A stretch of 54,115 nt of DNA from an archaeon (lineage in GTDB: Archaea > Nanobdellota > Nanobdellia > Pacearchaeales > GW2011-AR1), in NCBI GenBank assembly GCA_018697295.1, contig JABHTJ010000005.1, positions 1 through 54,115 on the forward strand, given 5' to 3'. Below are positions 8,371 through 16,516 of the stretch, piece by piece. How positions within the stretch are numbered: the first letter of the stretch is position 1; the number at the start of each line of letters is the position of its first letter. The position numbers and the translations under genes are program-made. A model generated the notes under the pieces. That model saw only the letters and a program-made list of their open reading frames with translations, was not told where the DNA came from and ran no database searches.

Positions 8371-8949
8371 ATGGCAAATCATTTTATTATAAGTCCAACA
8401 GATATTAAAATTGAGATAACTGAAGGAGAAGAGGAGAGTTATGAAGGGCAAATTGAGAACCTAAAATATGCTAGAGGGCATTTTATAGAAATCTTGGTTG
8501 AAATTGAAAATAAAATTGATGCGATTATTGAATCATTAATTATAAGGCCAAATAAGGGGATTAGAGATGTCTTTAGAAAAAAAGTTCTCAATTCGAGAAT
8601 ACTAAATACTCGCTCTAAAGTAAATTTGCTTTATGAATTGATAAAAATAAAAAATTGCTCCATTGACTTAGCAAAATTTTCGAAATCATTAGATTTTTTA
8701 GTGAGTGAAAGAAATAAATGGGCGCATGGACTTATTTATTTTGAGAGGAAGAAAATTAATAAAAAGTTAATTTTACAGGCAAATTTACTATATTATAACT
8801 CGAAGGATGAGCAAGCAAATTATGAAATTCATGACAGGGATGTTAAAGAAATTAATGGAAAATTGAACATTATTTCTGAAGTGTTAAATGGACTTGTAAA
8901 TGATTTAAAAATAGGTGTTGAGGATGTTGTCGGGAAGGAAGCCTCATAG
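8371..8949 (+). CDS. HEPN-like protein, possible ribonuclease
   Basis: 192 residues, mostly helical, no signal peptide. Residues 114-119 (RNKWAH, followed by G) form the R-x4-H motif that marks HEPN domains, whose active members cut RNA as dimers. The preceding helices (IEILVEIENKIDAIIES; SKVNLLYELIKI) fit the HEPN four-helix plan. A TTTATAAT box (about 8340-8347) gives leaderless spacing to the ATG. No partner nucleotidyltransferase (MNT) gene is adjacent, so a HEPN/MNT toxin pair is not evident. It converges on the UvrD-like gene. Assignment rests on motif and predicted fold only. Confidence 0.55.
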   Translation: MANHFIISPTDIKIEITEGEEESYEGQIENLKYARGHFIEILVEIENKIDAIIESLIIRPNKGIRDVFRKKVLNSRILNTRSKVNLLYELIKIKNCSIDLAKFSKSLDFLVSERNKWAHGLIYFERKKINKKLILQANLLYYNSKDEQANYEIHDRDVKEINGKLNIISEVLNGLVNDLKIGVEDVVGKEAS

Positions 8950-9000
8950 GAATATTTCCTAACTAAAGTAAACCTAAATCAGATCCCATCAATTATAAAA

Positions 9001-11001
9001 TTAATACTCTTCAATAGATTCCTCGACAAGCGAACTTACACTAATTGATTCTTGAGGTTTTTCATAACTACCTGGTTTGGTTGGTGTTAATTTTTCTTCG
9101 ATTTCTTTAATAGGTGCACTTTGCCTTTCGAGAGCCCTCATCTCATCAGTGATAAAGTAAGTTGGTTTTTTTCCAGAATATGTGAGGCATAAAATATCTT
9201 GGGCTCGTGAGATTGCGACGTAGAAAAGTCTTCGTTCTTCTTCTAATTTATCGAAGTGTTCAGTTTTTACCATTTCAACTGCCGGATGGTCACTTGCCTT
9301 GCAAGGGAAATTTTGTTCGTTGCATCCAATTACAAATACTTTTTTTGCTTCGAGTCCCTTAATTGCGTGAATCGTTGCGAGTGTTAATGCTCCATCTGGA
9401 GATTCCTTGGGATTCCTTACTTCATCAGTTTTTAGAACGTGTGGAATTTTTCTTTGATTGAGCATTTGAGAGAGTTCAGTTAATTGCCTGTTAGTTCTTC
9501 CAAGAACGAAAATATCTTTGTAAGGAATTTTTGAATTGGAGATTTGGTCGACGATAAAAATTCTTTCAAACTGTTCATTTTCAAAATCGACTATTTTAAT
9601 TGAAGAATCTGAGTCGAAGTGATGTTCTAAATTTGGAAGACCCATTCCAGAAATTGAATGATTCATAAAATCGACTATCATTTTTTTACTTCGATAATTT
9701 TTTGTTAAATGAATTACTTCTGAAGACCCATAATCTTTTTGGAAATTTAAGATATAGCGAATGTCTGAACCGCGCCATCCAAAAATTGATTGCCGAGGAT
9801 CTCCAACTGCAAAAAGATTTGGCGCGTTAAGAAGCGTGATTAGTTCGACTTGCATTGCGTTTACATCCTGATATTCATCGATTAAAACATATTGGAATTT
9901 TGGGATATTTGCCTGATTTTTTTTTAAAAAATCTAGGCAATCTATTAGTTGGTCCGAATAATCCCTGAGTCCTTGAATTTGCATATGCTCTTTTAGATAT
10001 TTCGTGATTTTGTAAATCATTTGTGCGTTTGAACGATTTTTTGGATCTACTCCTTCGCTGAAATCGAACTCTTCAATTCCGCTTACTTTGAAATAATCCA
10101 TGACCGAGAAACAATCATTCATAAAAGTGTTGCTGAGCTGACCCGCGGTTTTAAAACGACGCTGTTGCGGAGTGAAATATCTATCTATTGCATCTCCCAT
10201 ATCAATTCCTAATGTACCCAGTGCCATATTCATTGCGAGAATTTTGTCAGAATAATTTTGAACCCGCATTGTTCGACCGTAGACTTGCATTTCATGTGAA
10301 CGTAAGATTTTTTCACAAAAGGAATTAAATGTGTGAACATTAACATTTCTTATTCCCGCACTCTGTAATCTTTTTTCCATTTCTTTTTTTGCCTTTCTTG
10401 TAAATGTAATCGCGAGAACGGATCCTGGTGCTACCGCCTTATATCTAACTAAGAATTCAATTCTTTTTGTAAGTACTGTTGTCTTTCCTGAGCCTGCTCC
10501 AGCGACACATAAAATATTTTGAGCGATTGAAACAATTGCTTTTTTTTGATACTCATTGTAACCGTTCAAAAAACTGTCTAATTCTTGAAAAATTATTCTT
10601 TCTTCTTCCGTAATTTCTGATTTTTTGAAATCTACATTATTTTTTAATTGTTTTTGAAGAAGTGTTGGATGAGCAATTTCATTATTTCCCTTTATAGTTA
10701 ATTTTAAAACTTTTACAAATTTATTATAATCACTAATTGCCAATTCAATCATCCCATTTTGAACTAATCTGTCAATTTCTGAGATAATTTTTTCCTCATT
10801 CCACTCAAGGCACCCAAATAAATGAAGTTCATCTAATTGATTTTTGCTAATAGATTTATTTTTGTAACTTCCCCTCAAAAAGTCGATGAGTAATTGTTTT
10901 CCTACTTGGAATGGAAGTTCCAAAAGTGCTTGAAGAATTTTTGTATACAGAACTGACTCATTTTTTTGTTCTTCTAGAGATGATACACTTGCCTCTTCCA
11001 T
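9001..11001 (-). CDS. UvrD/Rep-family SF1 helicase with N-terminal RQC-like winged helix
   Basis: 666 residues. Residues 168-174 are Walker A (GAGSGKT). Further SF1A motifs are ITFTRKAKKE, LIDEYQDVN (Walker B), VGDPRQSIFGWRG, LTKNYRS, TIHAIKGLEAKKV and RRLFYVAISRAQ. It is a 3'-5' DNA helicase of the UvrD/PcrA/Rep type but compact. Residues 20-105 precede the helicase and resemble the RQC winged helix of RecQ helicases: ELPFQVGKQLLIDFLRGS, a LFGCL segment and a L-T-x-K-G end. Such a domain would bind DNA. Given the nearby uvrB and uvrC, release of the excised strand in excision repair is plausible, but that is inference. Confidence 0.9.
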   Translation of the reverse strand: MEEASVSSLEEQKNESVLYTKILQALLELPFQVGKQLLIDFLRGSYKNKSISKNQLDELHLFGCLEWNEEKIISEIDRLVQNGMIELAISDYNKFVKVLKLTIKGNNEIAHPTLLQKQLKNNVDFKKSEITEEERIIFQELDSFLNGYNEYQKKAIVSIAQNILCVAGAGSGKTTVLTKRIEFLVRYKAVAPGSVLAITFTRKAKKEMEKRLQSAGIRNVNVHTFNSFCEKILRSHEMQVYGRTMRVQNYSDKILAMNMALGTLGIDMGDAIDRYFTPQQRRFKTAGQLSNTFMNDCFSVMDYFKVSGIEEFDFSEGVDPKNRSNAQMIYKITKYLKEHMQIQGLRDYSDQLIDCLDFLKKNQANIPKFQYVLIDEYQDVNAMQVELITLLNAPNLFAVGDPRQSIFGWRGSDIRYILNFQKDYGSSEVIHLTKNYRSKKMIVDFMNHSISGMGLPNLEHHFDSDSSIKIVDFENEQFERIFIVDQISNSKIPYKDIFVLGRTNRQLTELSQMLNQRKIPHVLKTDEVRNPKESPDGALTLATIHAIKGLEAKKVFVIGCNEQNFPCKASDHPAVEMVKTEHFDKLEEERRLFYVAISRAQDILCLTYSGKKPTYFITDEMRALERQSAPIKEIEEKLTPTKPGSYEKPQESISVSSLVEESIEEY

Positions 11002-11034
11002 ATAGGTTTATTTTTTTGAGGTTTTTAACCTTTA

Positions 11035-11970
11035 TTACTCTAGAACATTTAATCTTGCAAAGTTATTTTCCTTATCTAGTTCTTCTATTTGGTTAGTGTA
11101 ATCTATGTGGAAATCAATTGGCACATTGCTAAGAGAATTTAATTTAACATTTGAGACTTGGAGGATCCTACTGTGGCCGATTTCTATTTCCTCGATTACA
11201 AATTTCTCTATTACTTTTTCTTTACTTACAATAACTAGATTAAATCCAGGCATATTCGTAAGTCCCTCGTTTCCAATAGTAATATTAAAATCTAAATATT
11301 TTCCTTTTTTTATTGCAGCTAATTCTTTGATTTCTGCATCAGGAAGTTCGGGAATTGTATATAGTTGTTGAATTGTTATCGCCATATCCGGAGTAATTCT
11401 TTGTTCACAATTAGACACATTATTCATAATGCCTTGAGGATTTGCGATATGATCGAATCCGAATACATGAGATAGTTCGTGAATTTCAACGACAGGATAT
11501 TCACAACTTGATTCTTTGTAAAGAGATATTTTTCCTTTCTGAATTATTTTAAATTTACTCGTATTAATAATTAATGATGGTCCGCCCTCTCCTGCGGCAA
11601 AATGAGACTCTCCAATTTCAATATAATCATTTGAGCAGCCGATTTCTATATCTGCTTGTCTTCCACTAATTTCTTTGAACGTTAGTATCACCATTGCTTC
11701 TTCAAAAATCTCTACCGCCTCTCTTAATTTATTACGTCTATTTGGCTCACAAGTAGGTTCAATAAAATAAGTGATATTTTTGTGATTGAATCGTAAATTT
11801 TCCATGAATACTGGCTTATTTCCATATTCAATTTGAGGTTCTGGTTCATTGCTCATCTGATTTTCGAAAACTTCTAATTGAACTGCATCATGAGGAATGT
11901 TCGAATACAAAAAATAACCTGAAAAAACTAGTGTTCCAATTAATAAAATCACCTCTAATAATTTTTTCAT
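11035..11970 (-). CDS. Membrane-anchored or secreted metzincin protease with CARDB-like domain
   Basis: 311 residues. Residues 5-22 form a hydrophobic signal/anchor. The catalytic zinc site HELSHVFGFDH (164-174) matches H-E-x-x-H-x-x-G-x-x-H, and Met182 in PQGIMNN provides the Met-turn. This places it in the metzincin/matrixin-like metalloproteases. Cys 74, 112, 156 and one near 189 could make disulfides outside the cell. The last 90 residues (ITIGNEGLTNMPGF ... DKENNFARLNV) look like a CARDB/DUF11-type beta-sandwich used in extracellular adhesion. It starts with a weak AATAAAAAC box about 25 bases upstream, so is probably leaderless. Targets are unknown. Confidence 0.85.
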   Translation of the reverse strand: MKKLLEVILLIGTLVFSGYFLYSNIPHDAVQLEVFENQMSNEPEPQIEYGNKPVFMENLRFNHKNITYFIEPTCEPNRRNKLREAVEIFEEAMVILTFKEISGRQADIEIGCSNDYIEIGESHFAAGEGGPSLIINTSKFKIIQKGKISLYKESSCEYPVVEIHELSHVFGFDHIANPQGIMNNVSNCEQRITPDMAITIQQLYTIPELPDAEIKELAAIKKGKYLDFNITIGNEGLTNMPGFNLVIVSKEKVIEKFVIEEIEIGHSRILQVSNVKLNSLSNVPIDFHIDYTNQIEELDKENNFARLNVLE

Positions 11971-12070
11971 GTTTGGATAATGGAGAAGGAGTTTTTATTT
12001 GTTGTTATCTAAATTTCTTTGCCCTCCAGACCCTATAAATAATTATAAATAGAATTTCATATTAGTTTTT

Positions 12071-12550
12071 ATGGATTTTCCTGAGTTGATTTCAAAGAGC
12101 AGAGACCATCTGGTTGAACAAATTCGAGATTATTCTAGATCTCAAAAAGAATTATGGCAACAAGTTCCTTGGTTAAGTTATGAGGCTGATGGAAGAAGTT
12201 CTACCTTAGACCCGTATGTTTCAAGACCCTATCATGATGGAACTATGGAAATACATTTATTTTCTAGTTTTACAATGGATTGTCCAATTTATGTTGATCT
12301 TTCAAACGGTGAATTAGTTCGAAAAATATCTTCTGGCCTTACTCGGGAAGTAAAAATCATTTCTGCTGAAAATAAATATGTTTTTCCAATAGCAAATAGC
12401 CTTGAGAGGATTGATGCACAAAGAATTATTGATTCTTTAGAGGATAGGGCCAATGGCCCTCTTTCTCCAATAGGTAATCGTATAAGAAAAGAATCATTAG
12501 ACATTCAAAATAATGAGAATCCTATGTCCAAAATATATACTCGAGACTAA
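12071..12550 (+). CDS. Hypothetical protein, 159 residues
   Basis: No family recognised. Soluble, no signal peptide or membrane helix. The N-terminal 30 residues are helical (SKSRDHLVEQIRDYSRSQKE), then come a proline- and tyrosine-containing stretch (SRPYHDG), a beta-rich centre with two basic/acidic alternations (VDLSNGELVRKISSG; REVKIISAENKY), and a helical Asp/Arg-rich end. A TTATAAATAG box (about 12043-12052) lies about 25 bases before the ATG, supporting a real promoter and start. It converges on the dihydrouridine synthase gene with only two bases between stops. Confidence 0.6.
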   Translation: MDFPELISKSRDHLVEQIRDYSRSQKELWQQVPWLSYEADGRSSTLDPYVSRPYHDGTMEIHLFSSFTMDCPIYVDLSNGELVRKISSGLTREVKIISAENKYVFPIANSLERIDAQRIIDSLEDRANGPLSPIGNRIRKESLDIQNNENPMSKIYTRD

Positions 12551-12552
12551 AA

Positions 12553-13377
12553 TTATTCTAAATCCTCGACACATTTCGCAGAGATTATTTTTCTGCGCAT
12601 TTCTTTTGCTTTTGGATTTCCTTTTGTAAAACACATTGCATGATATTTTATTTGACGAAAATGTAAATCGTATTTTTTTGCGAGTTTTAGATAATCTTTG
12701 AACTCAAAATTTTTCTCTTTTTGGAGAACTTTTGAAAAGATGTTTGGATTTCCGATCGAAGCTCTTCCGATGAATACAAAATCGAAATCTTTGAGAATTG
12801 TTTTTACATTTTCTTCATTTACATCTCCAGAATAGATCACGGGAATTTTTATTGAATCTTTTAACTCAAGTGCAAAATCATAATCTGCTGTTCCTGAATA
12901 TCCTTCTTGGCTTGTTCTTGGATGAATTCCTACTGCGTCGCAATGTTCTTCTGCTATTTTTGCGATTTGTAGAGCTTGAGGAGATTTTCTAAGTTTGACC
13001 ATCACAGGTTTTTTAGTTGAGGCACGAATTGTTTTTAGAATATCATTTATGTTCTCAAAATCTTTATGCATGAATGCTCCATGAGATAATTTTTTTGATA
13101 GCTTTGAAGGACAGCCGAGATTGAAATCCCCTCCGCTCACGTTTGCATCGTGTTTTTTTATGAATTCTTCCATTCCCTTATTTGTATTTCCAAACAACTG
13201 GAGAATTGGTTTGTCATCGAAATGAATCTTTTGTCTTGAGAGTGAATTTACCATCCCTGTAAACGTGAGAGCTGCCCCTGCCTTTTTACATAGAAGGCGA
13301 AATGCAATATCGTTTGGCTCGAGCATTGGCGAAAGGAATATTCTATTTTTTAGTTTTAGATTTTTTAGTTTTGGCAT
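12553..13377 (-). CDS. dus: tRNA-dihydrouridine synthase
   Basis: 274 residues, a TIM-barrel FMN enzyme that reduces uridines in tRNA D-loops using NAD(P)H. Seen motifs: LSPMLEPNDIAFRLL (barrel start), NLGCPS with catalytic Cys 89, then HGAFMHKD. KPVMVKLRK, the IHPRTSQEGYSGTADYD phosphate/FMN region and YSGDVN...FIGRASIGNP are also present. The C-terminal helical tRNA-binding domain is short, about 50 residues after the barrel, as in compact archaeal members. It is convergent with the gene at 12071 and divergent from the small membrane gene at 13455. Confidence 0.95.
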   Translation of the reverse strand: MPKLKNLKLKNRIFLSPMLEPNDIAFRLLCKKAGAALTFTGMVNSLSRQKIHFDDKPILQLFGNTNKGMEEFIKKHDANVSGGDFNLGCPSKLSKKLSHGAFMHKDFENINDILKTIRASTKKPVMVKLRKSPQALQIAKIAEEHCDAVGIHPRTSQEGYSGTADYDFALELKDSIKIPVIYSGDVNEENVKTILKDFDFVFIGRASIGNPNIFSKVLQKEKNFEFKDYLKLAKKYDLHFRQIKYHAMCFTKGNPKAKEMRRKIISAKCVEDLE

Positions 13378-13454
13378 GTGATAAGAGAGAAATTGAGATT
13401 TTTAGGGGTTTTGGTTTTGGAAGATTATTTAAAGTTCAATATCTTTATGAATAG

Positions 13455-13676
13455 ATGTTAGAATCAATTAGTTATTTTTTAATTTTTGGAAAGCCAGCTA
13501 TTTTCTGGGGAGGGCTCACAACTTATTTTTGTCTTCTTATGACGATTTATCTTGGACGAGCAGCACGAAGAGGAAAGTTAGAAAGTGGATTTAAGTGGCA
13601 TTTTAGATTTGCGTATACTACTGCTATTGTTGCGACCATTCATGGCGGTTTGGGAATTTTGGCTTATACTGGCTAG
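13455..13676 (+). CDS. Small membrane protein with conserved-looking histidines
   Basis: 73 residues with two transmembrane helices (about 17-34 and 50-70) joined by a basic loop (GRAARRGKLESGFKWHFRF). His 49 in the loop and His 63 in the second helix (ATIHGGLG) are placed like heme or quinone ligands of small cytochrome-b-like membrane proteins, but no family is certain. An ATTTAAAG box about 25 bases upstream supports the ATG. The stop overlaps the stop of the convergent metallo-beta-lactamase gene by four bases. Confidence 0.6.
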   Translation: MLESISYFLIFGKPAIFWGGLTTYFCLLMTIYLGRAARRGKLESGFKWHFRFAYTTAIVATIHGGLGILAYTG

Positions 13677-14254
13677 TAATCATGTCCAGGCATTAATTCA
13701 TATCCGTCTTCTTTGACTAAATTGAGGAGTTTTTGTAGGCTATCATCCATTTTTTCGGGGACGGAGTTTGGAAAATCTGTTCTTCCAATTCCATTTTGGA
13801 AGAGAGTGTCTCCAGAGAATAATAATTTTCTTTTTTTATCTAAAAGTGCGATGCTTCCTTTTGTATGTCCAGGAACTTCTAAAACTTCTAAGTCTTGGAT
13901 TTTTTTTGGAAATGGGTTTGCTTTTTTGATTGATTCGTTAATCTCTTTTGGGACTTTTCCAAAAAAGAAATATTCTGGAGTTTTTTTGAAGTCTTCGAGT
14001 TCTTCTGAAGAGGCATATATTTTTGCGTTTGAGAATAACTCTGCATTTCCACAATGATCGTAATGTAAGTGTGTTAGTAAAAGAAGTTCTATTCTCTCCA
14101 ATGGAATAATTGATTCTATTTGTTCTTTTATGTGAGCTTTTGCTTCTGGTGCAGAGGTATCAATCACCATTGGCAAAGGTTTTGTATAGAGATATACATT
14201 TGAATCTCCAGAGATTTTGTAAAAGTCTTCAGCTATTTTTTTGATAGAGTTCAT
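13673..14254 (-). CDS. Metallo-beta-lactamase-fold hydrolase, glyoxalase II-like
   Basis: 193 residues. The metal site is THLHYDHCGN, with H62, H64, D66 and H67. The later ligands are the His of VPGHTKGS, the Asp of FSGDTLF and the final His in PGHDY. The GRTDFPN motif after SGDTLF is typical of glyoxalase II-like and persulfide-dioxygenase-like hydrolases. The protein is shorter than canonical glyoxalase II (about 250) and lacks its C-terminal helical domain. It is likely a cytoplasmic thioester or related hydrolase; the substrate cannot be read from the sequence. Confidence 0.9.
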   Translation of the reverse strand: MNSIKKIAEDFYKISGDSNVYLYTKPLPMVIDTSAPEAKAHIKEQIESIIPLERIELLLLTHLHYDHCGNAELFSNAKIYASSEELEDFKKTPEYFFFGKVPKEINESIKKANPFPKKIQDLEVLEVPGHTKGSIALLDKKRKLLFSGDTLFQNGIGRTDFPNSVPEKMDDSLQKLLNLVKEDGYELMPGHDY

Positions 14255-14288
14255 TGAAGAAATAATAGTAAAGACTATTTAGGTTTTT

Positions 14289-14320
14289 GGAATGCTCTTT
14301 CCTATTGAAAGAGCTATTCC
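14289..14320 (-). terminator. Hairpin downstream of the secreted repeat-protein gene
   Basis: GCTCTTTC pairs with GAAAGAGC around a five-base loop, extended by GGAAT/ATTCC with one bulged base. It lies about 47 bases past the stop of the minus-strand gene and is preceded, in the direction of transcription, by a T-rich stretch. It probably forms or protects the 3' end of that mRNA. Confidence 0.5.
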
Positions 14321-14366
14321 CTAAAAATTTAAAATAAAAAAATAAAAAAGTTAATCCTTAATCAAT

Positions 14367-15470
14367 TTATTGATCGTGGATTGCAAATACGTTTTGATTA
14401 GCTACTTTTACAATCTTTGAAGGAGTTAATTTGATAGGTTCTGTTGAATCATCAAAATCGAAGTGATATCCGTGTCCTTCTAAAGCGTTGTAGAATCGGT
14501 TAAGCAATCTTGCAATTCGTTCATCTGAAAGATTAGAGTTTACAATTCGATTGTAAATAGATCTCCATCGAGCGATGTTGATTCCATTTGAACCATTATC
14601 TGATTCTAAATCAGCTAATTCATCTTCCAAACTTTCACTATCAAAATCGAAGTTGTATCCGTGGTCTTCCAAAGCATTGTAGAATCGGTGAAGTAATCTC
14701 GCTATTTTCTCGTCTGAGAAATTAGAGTTTACAATTCGATTGTAAATAGATCTCCATCGAGCGATGTTGATTCCATTTGAACCACCGTTTGCTTCAAGAT
14801 CATCTAATTCAGTTTCCAAAGATTCGTAACTTACTTCAAGATCGTCTCCGAAATAACCATTACTGTATAAAGCGTTTCGAAGTCTTTTTGCTATTTCTGA
14901 TCTTTGTTCATCAGACATATTTGGACTTGCGTTTTTGAAACGTTCAACGATTGATCTCCAGTATGCATCATTAGAATTGCCTGATTCTGCTGAATCTTCG
15001 TTATCAGATCCTTGACCGTATAAAGCGTTCCAGAATCTCTTCCAGAGTTGTGCTTTTTGTCTATCCGTTAAGTCAGCATTATCGATTCTATTATATATAG
15101 ATCTCCAAAATTCTGAATTAAAAGAAGATTCTTCAGTAAACAAAGGCTTTTCTGAGGGATTCGTAGGTGAAGCACCAATTGTCTTTACTGCAGTAACTTT
15201 TCCACTTAACTTATTATAGTTAATCTGTGCTGCTTGAATTGCCTGTTCGCTTGCGCCAACATCCTTTAACTGAGCAATCTTATTAGCTAAATTAGCTTGT
15301 TTTGTTTCTTTAAAGCCAATTGCTAACTTAAATTTAGCCCAAGTACTTTTGAAAAATCCAATTTGGCTTACTTGTGCGTTTGAAGTTACTTCTTCTGCAC
15401 TTGTTAAGGTCAAACCAGATGTTCCAACTACTAAGAATGCAATTAAGAGCATTGTGTATATTTTATTCAT
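14367..15470 (-). CDS. Secreted protein with four tandem WRSIYNRI repeats
   Basis: 367 residues from the ATG at 15470, chosen for the AAAGGAGGT nine bases upstream and the signal peptide that follows (MNKIYTMLLIAFLVVGTSG...). After the signal come a helical segment (about 25-80) and four helical repeats. Their core is WRSIYNRI-x-NSxxSDExxARLLxRFYNAL-x-x-HGY, with acidic linkers. Repeats 3 and 4 are 63 residues apart and share 64 identical bases (14532-14595 and 14721-14784), a sign of recent duplication or gene conversion. No known family is recognised; a cell-surface or secreted helical array is likely. A promoter with TGAAACAA repeats and a membrane-bound winged-helix protein lie upstream. 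Confidence 0.85.
   Translation of the reverse strand: MNKIYTMLLIAFLVVGTSGLTLTSAEEVTSNAQVSQIGFFKSTWAKFKLAIGFKETKQANLANKIAQLKDVGASEQAIQAAQINYNKLSGKVTAVKTIGASPTNPSEKPLFTEESSFNSEFWRSIYNRIDNADLTDRQKAQLWKRFWNALYGQGSDNEDSAESGNSNDAYWRSIVERFKNASPNMSDEQRSEIAKRLRNALYSNGYFGDDLEVSYESLETELDDLEANGGSNGINIARWRSIYNRIVNSNFSDEKIARLLHRFYNALEDHGYNFDFDSESLEDELADLESDNGSNGINIARWRSIYNRIVNSNLSDERIARLLNRFYNALEGHGYHFDFDDSTEPIKLTPSKIVKVANQNVFAIHDQ
14532..14784 (-). repeat. In-gene tandem duplication with a 189-base period
   Basis: Bases 14532-14595 recur exactly at 14721-14784. The 189-base period equals one 63-residue protein repeat, so the reading frame is kept. It is a coding repeat. Confidence 0.85.
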
Positions 15471-15479
15471 GTTGTTTAA

Positions 15480-15488
15480 ACCTCCTTT
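15480..15488 (-). promoter_or_regulatory. Shine-Dalgarno of the secreted repeat-protein gene
   Basis: AAAGGAGGT on the minus strand, nine bases before the ATG at 15470. It decides the start and rules out the longer frame that runs to 15617. Confidence 0.8.
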
Positions 15489-15550
15489 CATTTTTTGATT
15501 ATGAATGGATGTTTGTTTGTTTGTTTCCATAATTAATCTAGATGAAAAGT

Positions 15551-15658
15551 GTATATAACTCGTACGTGAAACAAGATGAAACAAGATTTTTGAGAAATTT
15601 ATCGAGGCTGATGTCAATTATTGGTTGTTTTTGGTTATGGCGGAAATTGGTTGTTTCA
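15551..15658 (-). promoter_or_regulatory. Promoter with TGAAACAA repeats upstream of the secreted repeat-protein gene
   Basis: On the minus strand a TATA-like GTTATATAC lies near 15551-15559, giving a 5' UTR of roughly 60 bases. Just upstream of it, the plus strand carries two adjacent copies of TGAAACAAGA (15567-15576, 15577-15586). An inverted TTGTTTCA is at 15651-15658 and a partial TTGTTT near 15625-15630. Repeated half-sites directly upstream of the TATA box are where archaeal activators bind. The adjacent membrane-anchored winged-helix protein is the obvious candidate. Confidence 0.45.
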
Positions 15659-15670
15659 GGTGAAAATGGA

Positions 15671-16516
15671 CTATTTTACTAGCCTAACTAAATTAGCATT
15701 TCCGTGAGATTCTTTAGTGATTAGTCCTTTTTCTTCTAAACTTCTAAGTTTTCTACTGAGCCGAACCTTAGAAATTTCTAAAGTTTGTTCCATTTCCTTA
15801 GTCCATGATTCTCCAGACTTTTTTTTGAGCAAATGTTCAATTATCTTTTTTTCATCCCCGAATAAATTCTTTGTTTTGCTCTCAGTAGATAATTTTTTGT
15901 GTGTTTCTTTTAATTTTTTTTGTTTGCTTGTTTGTTCCTCATTCATTTCCTTCATTCGTTTTTTATAATTCTTATTTTGATACCATGCTAATGCAATCCC
16001 GCCAAGAATAATCGCGATTATTGTTATCAAGTATAATGCGATTGGAGTATTTGTTCCTTTTTCATAAAAGATGATAATTTCGCTTCCATCAAAATCGTTC
16101 CATGTCAAGATGATATTTTGTCCATTGGAGGAAGTAACGAATTCCTTTGGAAATGCTAAATCGTTTGATAGAATGTATCCTTTTGGAAGGACTACCTCTA
16201 TTTTTGATGAAGCAGTAAGCGGTCTTGTAATTGTGAATAAATATTCGTCTTTTCCAATTGATTCAATATATTCTGATGTTTCGAAGGAAACTATTAATTG
16301 TTCTTCTAATACCATTACATCTTCGATTAATTCATAGCCGCTTGAAGGATTTAAATTAGTATAGATTGTTGGTAGAATTAGAGTTTCTGGCTGCGTTATA
16401 TCTGCAGTTACTTTTGTTGAAAAAGAATCTAGCTCATAAGTCATTGTGCTTGCCGAAGTTAGACTAGTTAAGAGAGTTATACAGAGTATACTAATTAGGA
16501 AGAGGTATTTTTTCAT
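15671..16516 (-). CDS. Membrane-anchored winged-helix transcriptional regulator
   Basis: 281 residues. A signal peptide (1-22) is followed by an extracytoplasmic beta-rich region (about 23-155) and one transmembrane helix (about 157-178, IALYLITIIAIILGGIALAW). A charged coiled coil comes next (YKKRMKEMNEEQTSKQKKLKE) and then a C-terminal winged helix (about 212-281). The winged helix shows LEISKVRLSRKLRSLEEKGLI recognition-helix and wing features. This plan (outside sensor, helix, inside DNA-binding domain) is known in archaeal one-component membrane regulators. Its stop side faces the promoter of the secreted repeat-protein gene. Its own start overlaps the end of the phosphatase-like gene by four bases (ATGA), so the two are co-transcribed. 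Confidence 0.8.
   Translation of the reverse strand: MKKYLFLISILCITLLTSLTSASTMTYELDSFSTKVTADITQPETLILPTIYTNLNPSSGYELIEDVMVLEEQLIVSFETSEYIESIGKDEYLFTITRPLTASSKIEVVLPKGYILSNDLAFPKEFVTSSNGQNIILTWNDFDGSEIIIFYEKGTNTPIALYLITIIAIILGGIALAWYQNKNYKKRMKEMNEEQTSKQKKLKETHKKLSTESKTKNLFGDEKKIIEHLLKKKSGESWTKEMEQTLEISKVRLSRKLRSLEEKGLITKESHGNANLVRLVK

Noticed and set aside
14532-14784. CRISPR-like regular repeats
   Set aside because: Only two exact copies at a 189-base spacing, in frame with a protein repeat, and no spacers of 30-40 bases.
15505-15530. GTTT tetranucleotide run as a phase-variation tract
   Set aside because: Only about four units, in the 5' UTR, not in a coding or promoter-spacing position.
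14367-15617. Longer N-terminus for the secreted repeat protein, from 15617
   Set aside because: The Shine-Dalgarno and signal peptide fix the start at 15470; the extra residues would put the signal peptide inside the protein.
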